Assembly (NCBI GenBank): GCA_020052975.1
Contig: JAGVOC010000440.1
Location: 1-22,212, forward strand
Origin: Desulfobacterales bacterium
GTDB taxonomy: Bacteria > Desulfobacterota > Desulfobacteria > Desulfobacterales > RPRI01
Length of the DNA: 22,212 bases
Direction: 5' to 3'
Both the position numbers and the translations under genes were made by a program. Positions within the stretch are counted from its first letter, which is position 1; every line of letters begins with the position of its first letter. This document shows positions 16,868 through 22,212 of this stretch, piece by piece. Below the pieces are notes generated by a model. It was not told the DNA's origin. It did no database searches and was given only the letters and a program-made list of their open reading frames with translations.

Positions 16868-17005
16868 GACGGCTTCGTAATAAATCTCAAAGTCGTCACT
16901 TCCGTGAAAATCTGCCGCGGCGGAAACACTTTGAAATGATCCGCCGCGGCGGACTTCCGCGGGAATGACATAAAAGAGCAAATTCTTACTTTTTACGAAG
17001 CCGTC
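16868..17005. repeat. MITE-like element with 13-bp terminal inverted repeats
   Basis: GACGGCTTCGTAA (16868-16880) and TTACGAAGCCGTC (16993-17005) are perfect 13-bp terminal inverted repeats that bound a 138-bp element without coding capacity. Inside is a perfect 14-bp palindrome TCCGCCGCGGCGGA (16940-16953) and a second GC-rich half-site nearby. The right end (ACTTTTTACGA) recurs at 11039-11053 and, in part, at 22106-22132. No target-site duplication is obvious. It is best seen as a non-autonomous mobile repeat. Confidence 0.7.
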
Positions 17006-17144
17006 AAATATAGCCATTTTGCTTTCGCAATTGCGAGGCCAACATAGAAAGATTAAAGTAAAAATGGATCGGGAAACATAAAATGAACTTTTTTTATGAA
17101 ATTGTAATAATTTTAACCTTATATCAATTTATCATGTCTTGTAT

Positions 17145-17170
17145 ATATTTGTGAAATATTATACAAATAT
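17145..17170. promoter_or_regulatory. 8-bp dyad ATATTTGT-N10-ACAAATAT, possible operator
   Basis: Perfect 8-bp arms at 17145-17152 and 17163-17170 lie about 230 bp upstream of the lipoprotein operon, in AT-rich DNA. This could be a regulator site, but AT-rich background makes chance dyads common. Confidence 0.25.
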
Positions 17171-17399
17171 TTTGAGATTTTTGCACTTGATAATAATTAG
17201 ATGCGAGTGTAAAAATACATAATATCAATATCGGAAAAAAGATAAGCAATACGCAAATGTACCTAAAAAAACTATTAACATAATTTTGCCGGTAACCATT
17301 TCATTATTTTGATCGGCCGGAATATCAGGCCGGCAGACGGTAATCTTTCATAGCCAAATAAAATTTGTATCTCAGACTTAAACAAAGGAGGGTGGCTCT

Positions 17400-19046
17400 A
17401 TGATAAATAAAATGATAACTAATAAGAAACTTATACTGGGATTTTTAATAACAGGCCTTATATTTTTCATCGGTTGCGGAGGTATGGCCGAGTTCACAAA
17501 AGCAGAATATAAGCTCGGGACAAAAAAATATGACGAAGCGATACCTCTTTATAAAGAGTACCTTGCAAAGCAGCCCAATTCTGCTATCGGGCACAGCAAG
17601 CTCGGGTTTGCATATTTAAAGACAGGACGGCTGGACGAAGCTGTTTCCGAGTTTCAGACAGCGTTAAAAACAGAACCCGGTGAGCCGTTTTCGACATACT
17701 ATCTGGGCCTTGCATATCTGAACAAAGAGAATTATGAAAAAGCAATAGAGGTATGGCAAGGTTACAGAAACAGGTCCCAGCCACTTATAGAAGAAGAGAT
17801 CAGGCGGCAGCTTACTTTACTACAGATTTCCCAGAGCCACAAAGCCGCATCAAAAGCTTTGGCTGAAGAAAAAAAACTTGGTGCGGTTAAACCGGATTCC
17901 AATACGGTTGCCGTTTGTTACTACCAGGATCTTTCTCCCGACAAGAGCCTTGGCGCTTTCCAGAAAGGGCTTGCTGCGATGGTTATATCCGATCTTGCAA
18001 AAATCAAATCTATCAAAGTGGTTGAGAGGGTCAGATTGCAGGCTCTCCTGGAGGAGATGAAGCTGGGACAGACGGGCATTGTTGATCCGAAAACCGCACC
18101 GAGGGTAGGGAAGCTGCTTGGGGCCGAAAATATAATAGTCGGGAACTTATCCCTTGGGAGTATAAAAGCCGCGACTACTTTAGCATCATCAGGGAAGGGA
18201 AATGTTAAGGGATCAGCTTCCGTTTCTGTTGATAAGGACAGGTTTTTTGAGCTTCCGATGATTATAGTAAGAGATACCGCCAAAATCCTTGGGATTACTT
18301 TATCTGATGGTGAGAGCAAAGCAATAGGGGTTCCGCACACGAAAGTATATAATGCCGTGGTTTATTTCGGGAAGGCCCTGGATGCGCTCGATGCCGGAAA
18401 GTGGAAAGATGCGAAGGATTTTTTCAGCATGGCACTTAAGGAGGACCCTGCGTTTGGTCTCGCAAGACAGGGCGCCGATTCCTGCCCCGGTGGAGGCGCT
18501 CCGGGCACAGGCGCTGTTTCAGGCATGTCTGCCGCTAATTTTTCTGCAATGTCTGAAGCATCGGTTGGAGCTGCTTCAGCTTCTCAGAGCGAAGCAGATG
18601 CTGCGGCTGCCAGTGCCGCGCAAGGCGGAGGCGGAGGCTGTTTTTCTTATGACACTAATATTCTTATGGCCGACAATTCATTCAAGCGGATAATTGATCT
18701 TCGTGAAGGAGAATATGTAAAGGCCTGCGATGTTGATACCGGTGCAGTTGTGAACAGAAAGGTAATAAACAAATACCGTGCTGACCAGAATCACTATTAT
18801 CTGATCAACAGTGATATCAAGATAACCGAAAATCATCCTGTTTTTACGGCTGATGCAAAGTGGGTAAAAGTTGCAGACCTTAAAATCGGCGACAGTATAG
18901 CCACAATCGATGGATCAGTAAAAATATCTTCCATAGACAGGATAGAATATGATCACAGAGTGTATAATTTCAGGGTTGATGACAGCCATAACTATTATGT
19001 TTCGGCGTATGGAAAAGAAGTATATCTGGTCCATAACTCAAAATAA
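17400..19046 (+). CDS. TPR-CsgG/FlgO-like lipoprotein with C-terminal Hint (intein-like) domain
   Basis: A 548-residue lipoprotein. The signal peptide ends in FFIGC with lipid Cys26. TPR repeats cover about 30-130. A CsgG/FlgO-like domain (168-310) contains VAVCYYQDLSP and VVERVRLQALLEEMKLGQTG. One more TPR helix pair covers 316-352. Then comes a low-complexity Ala/Ser/Gly linker (359-413) ending GGGGG. The last 135 residues are a Hint domain. Block A starts at Cys414 (CFSYDTNILMADNS). Block B is ITENHP, with His479. Blocks F and G are VYNFRVDDSHNYYV and VHN, with His545 and Asn546; only Ser-Lys follows before the stop. All autoprocessing residues are present and no homing endonuclease is inserted. 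Self-cleavage at Cys414 is the inference. The gene is first in a three-gene operon, with a strong AAGGAGG site upstream. Confidence 0.88.
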   Translation: MINKMITNKKLILGFLITGLIFFIGCGGMAEFTKAEYKLGTKKYDEAIPLYKEYLAKQPNSAIGHSKLGFAYLKTGRLDEAVSEFQTALKTEPGEPFSTYYLGLAYLNKENYEKAIEVWQGYRNRSQPLIEEEIRRQLTLLQISQSHKAASKALAEEKKLGAVKPDSNTVAVCYYQDLSPDKSLGAFQKGLAAMVISDLAKIKSIKVVERVRLQALLEEMKLGQTGIVDPKTAPRVGKLLGAENIIVGNLSLGSIKAATTLASSGKGNVKGSASVSVDKDRFFELPMIIVRDTAKILGITLSDGESKAIGVPHTKVYNAVVYFGKALDALDAGKWKDAKDFFSMALKEDPAFGLARQGADSCPGGGAPGTGAVSGMSAANFSAMSEASVGAASASQSEADAAAASAAQGGGGGCFSYDTNILMADNSFKRIIDLREGEYVKACDVDTGAVVNRKVINKYRADQNHYYLINSDIKITENHPVFTADAKWVKVADLKIGDSIATIDGSVKISSIDRIEYDHRVYNFRVDDSHNYYVSAYGKEVYLVHNSK

Positions 19047-19067
19047 ATTAATACGAAGGAAGCTTTA

Positions 19068-19799
19068 ATGAATAGATTGAGCATGTTTGCCCTTATAATC
19101 ATTCTTGCAGTTATTATGTTTTTCGCCGGATGTGCCGGAGAAAAGGGAGTAAAGAAGGAGGATATTAAGGTAAAAGAGGAGCCTGCAGCCGTTTTAGATC
19201 AGGTTCCTAAAACTATGGCTGTTTTGCCTTTTGAAAACAACTCAGTGACTGATCCGGACCGGTATGCTCCTTTGAGCAAGGGTCTTTCGGCCATGCTTAT
19301 TACCGATCTGAAAAACAGCAGCACATCGCTTCAGCTTATTGAAAGGGACAAGATTCAGGCCCTGTTAAAAGAGATTGCACTGGGCCAGAGCGGAAGCGTG
19401 GACCAGTCAACCGCTGTAAAAGCCGGCAAAATACTCGGAGCGCAATCAATTGTTTTCGGTTCTTTCATGGTGCTTGGAAATCAGGTTCGTATGGATGCAA
19501 GAATCATAAAAGTTGAAACGAGCGAGGTGGTGATGGCGGAATCTGTTGCGGGAGACAGCGGCGGTTTAATGAATTTAGCCATGGAGCTTGCCGGAAAGAT
19601 AGCAAGATCAATGAAAGTGGCTTTTAAGCCTCCCCAGGTAAAGGGTGAAGGGGATATAAATGCCGCTCTTTATTTTTCGAAAGGACTTGATGCATTGGAC
19701 CGGGGTGATAAGAAAGAGGCAAGAAGGTTGTTTTCAAAATGTGTTGAACTTGACCCTGCATATAAAACGCAGGTCGATAACGTGAAAGGTTTAAACTGA
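19068..19799 (+). CDS. FlgO/CsgG-like outer-membrane lipoprotein
   Basis: A 243-residue lipoprotein with lipobox FFAGC (Cys22). The FlgO/CsgG-like domain runs from about 48 (KTMAVLPFENNS) through LIERDKIQALLKEIALGQSG and GAQSIVFGSF to RMDARIIKVETSEVVMAES. A short TPR-like helix pair ends the protein (INAALYFSKGLDALDRGDKKEARRLF). It is clearly a paralogue of the preceding lipoprotein, with the same order, but lacks the N-terminal TPR block, the linker and the Hint domain. CsgG/FlgO-type proteins assemble in or at the outer membrane around curli or flagellar machinery, although no curli or flagellar genes are present here. AAGGAAG precedes the ATG, 21 bp after the previous stop. Its stop overlaps the next start (TGATG). 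Confidence 0.87.
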   Translation: MNRLSMFALIIILAVIMFFAGCAGEKGVKKEDIKVKEEPAAVLDQVPKTMAVLPFENNSVTDPDRYAPLSKGLSAMLITDLKNSSTSLQLIERDKIQALLKEIALGQSGSVDQSTAVKAGKILGAQSIVFGSFMVLGNQVRMDARIIKVETSEVVMAESVAGDSGGLMNLAMELAGKIARSMKVAFKPPQVKGEGDINAALYFSKGLDALDRGDKKEARRLFSKCVELDPAYKTQVDNVKGLN

Positions 19800-20926
19800 T
19801 GAAAAAACTAACTTTACTTATATCCGTATTTGCCGGATTGCTGATCTTTTGCGGCGGAGCTTTTGCTGAAGATAAGGTAATCGAGGCAGAAGGCACAAGT
19901 TCCATATCGAAGGAAGATGCCATACGCCAGGCCCAGCGTTCGGCTGTCGAACAGGCAGTGGGTGTCTTTATTAACTCACAGACAGAGGTTGAGAATTTTG
20001 AACTGAAAAAAGACAAGATATTTTCCAAAACCCAGGGCTATATAAAAAGATTTTCAGTTTTAAAGGAAAAAAAAGAGGGCGATCTTTTCAGGGTCAGTGT
20101 GAGCGCAACCGTTTCACTTGATAAAATCAAAGATGACCTTATTGCGATGAAGATTCTCCTTGAGAGTATGGAACGTCCGAAACTCATGGTTCTTGTCGAA
20201 GAAGATTATAAGAGCATGGACAATCTCGGAATGGGCATTGCTTCAACCGAAATGTCCTCAATGCTTGGCGCCAAAGGTTTTGAGCTTGTGGACAAGTCCC
20301 AGGTCGATGCTGTCATGCATAATAATCAGGGAAGGCAGGCGCTGGCAGGGAATGCAAACGCAGCCAAAGCTCTCGGTCTGAAGTTCGGGGCTCAGTATGT
20401 TATTGTCGGAAAGGCGGTTGCCCAGGATGCAGGAGAAGCCTATCCCGGTTCAGGTTTAAAATCAATACAGGCAAGCCTCCAATTAAAGGTTATCCAGACA
20501 CAGACGGGACTTGTTCTGGGTTCTGTTGTGAAGAACGGTGTTTCAGCCCATATGAGCCCTCTTACCGGGGCTACAAATGCCATACAGATGTCTGTCCAGA
20601 AGGCTGTGGATGAATACCTGGTAGATGCCATAACAAATTCTTTCCAGGGTTTCCTCAATAACGGCTCTCCTCTTAAGCTGCATATAACAGGCGTAAACTC
20701 TTTCCAGGAATCCAAAATGGTCATTTCAACCATTGAAAAGACGGAGAAAGTTGCGAGCAGTAAAAAAGAAGGGTGGAATAAAACCGGCGGCGTTCTTGTG
20801 CTTGACCTCCTTTACAAAGGGACAAGCGAGGAGCTTGCGGAAGTGCTCGACGGGAAAAAAATCGGCAACGGCAAGCTTGAGGTTGTTGATGTGGCTCCTG
20901 AAAGACTTGACTGTAAATTAAAGTAA
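19799..20926 (+). CDS. FlgT-like periplasmic protein
   Basis: A 375-residue exported protein. Its signal peptide cleaves after AFA (residue 23). The N-terminal domain (26-115) has IEAEGTSSISKEDAIRQAQR and VFINSQTEVENFELKKDKIF, the pattern of FlgT N-terminal/LPP20 domains. The middle (about 125-285) is CsgG-like: GFELVDKSQVDAVM and LGLKFGAQYVIVGKAV parallel the lipoproteins upstream. A C-terminal segment (290-375) is beta-rich. In Vibrio, FlgT, FlgO and FlgP make the flagellar H ring and outer-membrane parts; here the set is related but stands next to no flagellar gene. It is co-translated with the lipoprotein before it (one-base overlap) and closes the operon. No terminator hairpin with a T-run was found after it. 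Confidence 0.83.
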   Translation: MKKLTLLISVFAGLLIFCGGAFAEDKVIEAEGTSSISKEDAIRQAQRSAVEQAVGVFINSQTEVENFELKKDKIFSKTQGYIKRFSVLKEKKEGDLFRVSVSATVSLDKIKDDLIAMKILLESMERPKLMVLVEEDYKSMDNLGMGIASTEMSSMLGAKGFELVDKSQVDAVMHNNQGRQALAGNANAAKALGLKFGAQYVIVGKAVAQDAGEAYPGSGLKSIQASLQLKVIQTQTGLVLGSVVKNGVSAHMSPLTGATNAIQMSVQKAVDEYLVDAITNSFQGFLNNGSPLKLHITGVNSFQESKMVISTIEKTEKVASSKKEGWNKTGGVLVLDLLYKGTSEELAEVLDGKKIGNGKLEVVDVAPERLDCKLK

Positions 20927-20977
20927 AATCTGACGGAATAAAAAAAAGGGGATCATTTTACATATAAAAAATATCTC

Positions 20978-21000
20978 TGGTTATCAACAACCCATAACCA
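20978..21000. promoter_or_regulatory. 7-bp hairpin TGGTTAT-N9-ATAACCA upstream of the pilin promoter
   Basis: Perfect arms at 20978-20984 and 20994-21000 lie between the FlgT-like gene and the pilin promoter candidate. No T-run follows, so it is a poor terminator. A regulator site or a chance dyad are the alternatives. Confidence 0.25.
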
Positions 21001-21021
21001 TATGAAAATAGTCAAAATATC

Positions 21022-21047
21022 TTGACAGGGATTAAAAATAGTGTAAT
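21022..21047 (+). promoter_or_regulatory. Candidate promoter of the prepilin operon
   Basis: TTGACA at 21022-21027 is followed by TG at 21042-21043 and TAATTT at 21044-21049, a 16-bp spacer with a weak -10. It lies about 75 bp before the first prepilin ATG, and a similar TTGACA-N14-TGTAAT layout occurs upstream of the methyltransferase. The weak -10 keeps this tentative. Confidence 0.4.
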
Positions 21048-21121
21048 TTTATGACCAAACGGTAAATCTGCACGGAAATAATGAAATTTCAATATAATCG
21101 CCATGTTGAAGATATATTAAA

Positions 21122-21631
21122 ATGTATAAACTCCTGAAAGCGAGGGACTCAAGGGGATTTACACTGATCGAGATCATCGGCGTCCTGATGCTGGTGGGTA
21201 TCCTCACGGTGGTCGTCATCAGCAGAGTGATGAGCACCGCGAGCACGGACAGGATTGTCCAGGAGAGTGTCATCAAGAACCATATCCGTTACGCTCAGGC
21301 GAAGGCTATGAAACAAGGAACGATATGGGGGATCAAATGCGATGGCACGGATTACTGGCTGTTCATAACCAACGCCCCGGATACGGTGACCAACCAGATA
21401 ACCCTCCCCGGGGAGGAGAATGCGAAAGTCATATTGGCCGATAAAAAAATCACAATGAACGCTTTTACGGTCTTCTTCGATGTCAACGGTCGGCCCTATA
21501 CGGCCTATACGGACGCATCCACCAACACGCCGGTCAGCACCGCCAATCCGCTTTCCATTACCGTGGATTCAGTCCCGGCCGACGTTGCGGCGACTTTCGG
21601 GATAACGCCCGAAACAGGATTTATGCCATGA
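21122..21631 (+). CDS. Type IV prepilin / GspH-type pseudopilin
   Basis: A 169-residue prepilin. The leader MYKLLKARDSRG ends in Gly12, followed by FTLIEIIGVLMLVGIL, the class III signal cut by the prepilin peptidase (PilD). Phe13 becomes the methylated N-terminus and Glu17 is the conserved Glu5. The following helix and a beta-rich C-terminal half (SVIKNHIRYAQAKAMKQGTIWGIKCD) resemble GspH/FimT-type minor subunits, including the AQAxAM helix. It would sit in the inner membrane until built into a pilus or pseudopilus. No strong ribosome binding site is visible before the ATG. The gene overlaps the next prepilin by four bases. Both prepilin genes look more GC-rich than the block to their left. 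Confidence 0.88.
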   Translation: MYKLLKARDSRGFTLIEIIGVLMLVGILTVVVISRVMSTASTDRIVQESVIKNHIRYAQAKAMKQGTIWGIKCDGTDYWLFITNAPDTVTNQITLPGEENAKVILADKKITMNAFTVFFDVNGRPYTAYTDASTNTPVSTANPLSITVDSVPADVAATFGITPETGFMP

Positions 21632-22098
21632 GGGTTTTACAAGGATCACGAGCGTCTCAGGCAGGGTTCACGCTGATCGAAGTGATCGTAGCAATCGTTC
21701 TGGGCTCGATCGTTGGGGTGATCTTTCTCACCTATATGGGGACACAGCTGACTCAAAGCGGCGATCCGATCAATATCACCCGCCATGAGGGGGTCGCCGA
21801 GATGTGGATGGAGCGTATCCTGTCCGATTACGTCGAGGAGATGAACGCCGCGACTTATACAACGGCGCTGGCAACCATCCTTGCCCGGGATTATACTGCC
21901 GGAATATACAACATGCCGGCAAGTGTGGCGCTGACCCGGGCCTATGTCACCTACGACGCGGGGGGGAATGAAGTCGCAGTCACGGGCGGCGGAACAAGCA
22001 GCAATCTCAAGGTGACCGTCCAGGCCGGAGGGTACGGTCTGACCTGCATTCTTACCGCCGAACGTGTCACGAGCGGCGATCCGGCAACGTATTACTGA
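21628..22098 (+). CDS. Type IV prepilin / minor pseudopilin (GspI/MshD-like)
   Basis: A 156-residue prepilin with the leader MRVLQGSRASQAG and the cleavage site Gly13-Phe14, followed by FTLIEVIVAIVLGSIVGVIF with the conserved Glu at mature position 5. The soluble part (RHEGVAEMWMERILSDYVEEMN) suggests a minor subunit such as GspI, PilV or MshD; which of these is not decided. AGGA nine bases before the ATG and the four-base overlap with the preceding prepilin (ATGA) show coupled translation. No assembly ATPase, PilC or PilQ gene is in the window, so the pair may continue a larger cluster beyond it or be an orphan minor-pilin pair. A hairpin-rich region follows the stop. Confidence 0.87.
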   Translation: MRVLQGSRASQAGFTLIEVIVAIVLGSIVGVIFLTYMGTQLTQSGDPINITRHEGVAEMWMERILSDYVEEMNAATYTTALATILARDYTAGIYNMPASVALTRAYVTYDAGGNEVAVTGGGTSSNLKVTVQAGGYGLTCILTAERVTSGDPATYY

Positions 22099-22105
22099 TA
22101 CCTTC

Positions 22106-22183
22106 GTAAAAAGTCAAAAAACGACTTTTTACTTGGCGGGAAAGGGCTTCCCCTCTCCCGCCGCTTGAAGTAAATTCAAGCGG
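22106..22183. repeat. Three consecutive hairpins after the prepilin operon
   Basis: The first is a 10-bp perfect stem GTAAAAAGTC/GACTTTTTAC (22106-22115, 22123-22132), related to the MITE-like ends elsewhere. Next, GGCGGGA (22135-22141) pairs with TCCCGCC (22156-22162) and has an inner GGG/CCC. Last, a perfect 9-bp stem CCGCTTGAA/TTCAAGCGG (22161-22169, 22175-22183) overlaps the second by two bases. One or more may end transcription of the prepilin operon, but the sharing of motifs suggests a compound interspersed repeat. Confidence 0.6.
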
Positions 22184-22212
22184 TTCCACCCTCACCCCAG
22201 GCCGGGGCTTAA

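Larger units (their letters stand above)
16773..17399. other. Divergent intergenic region with MITE-like element
   Basis: This 627-bp spacer separates the two divergent envelope operons. It holds a MITE-like element (16868-17005), a 12-bp palindrome TCGCAATTGCGA (17025-17036), and an AT-rich stretch (about 17080-17280). That stretch contains an 8-bp dyad. A short CGGCC/GGCCG stem lies near 17314-17332. A strong ribosome binding site, AAGGAGG (17385-17391), precedes the lipoprotein ATG. No confident promoter hexamers and no known riboswitch were recognised. Confidence 0.55.

Noticed and set aside
17281..17399. Possible riboswitch in the lipoprotein leader
   Set aside because: A short CGGCC/GGCCG stem is present, but none of the conserved core bases of c-di-GMP or other riboswitches that I know could be placed.
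18639..19046. Active mobile intein with homing endonuclease
   Set aside because: The domain is only about 133 residues, with no endonuclease blocks and no real C-terminal extein, so it is a Hint/BIL-type processing domain rather than a mobile intein.

Overview
The window looks like chromosome of a mesophilic Deltaproteobacterium (Desulfobacterota, possibly Desulfobacterales-like). This is an inference from gene content: an acyl-CoA dehydrogenase, a [14 protein letters not shown] hybrid kinase with several sensor domains, a CHASE2 cyclase, FlgO/CsgG-, LPP20- and FlgT-like envelope proteins, and type IV prepilins. Many short interspersed inverted repeats fit the same picture. No rRNA, tRNA, CRISPR array, phage gene or intact transposase was seen.

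Left part (1-8113), all on the minus strand: the N-terminal end of a GPH-type sugar:cation symporter runs off the left edge. It is followed, going right, by an MBL-fold hydrolase, an IVD/LCAD-type acyl-CoA dehydrogenase, a membrane hybrid sensor kinase and a large protein with two PilZ-like motifs. The last two are 26 bp apart and probably co-transcribed. They suggest a signalling pair, with c-di-GMP binding as the guess for the PilZ-like protein.

Middle (8114-13620): a repeat-rich spacer precedes a SAM methyltransferase. A convergent QueG-like double-cluster ferredoxin protein with HEAT repeats comes next. Then come a secreted tandem retropepsin-like and PDZ protein, and a compact RHH/MazF toxin-antitoxin operon. 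The TA operon has a readable promoter and a symmetrical operator.

Right-centre (13625-20926) is the most unusual block. Two divergent envelope operons flank a 627-bp spacer that holds a 138-bp MITE-like element. The leftward operon encodes an LPP20-like secreted protein and, overlapping it, a CHASE2 adenylate cyclase. The rightward operon encodes a TPR-CsgG/FlgO-like lipoprotein, a shorter paralogous lipoprotein and a FlgT-like periplasmic protein. The first lipoprotein carries, after an Ala/Ser/Gly linker ending in five glycines, a complete C-terminal Hint (intein-like) autoprocessing domain. That domain runs from Cys414 to His545-Asn546 and is followed by only two residues. Its paralogue lacks it. 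This is the best candidate in the window for an undescribed system: an envelope lipoprotein that may cleave itself.

Right end (21122-22212): two overlapping, visibly more GC-rich genes encode class-III-signal prepilins (type IV pilin or pseudopilin minor subunits). They are followed by a run of hairpins belonging to the same repeat families seen elsewhere in the window.
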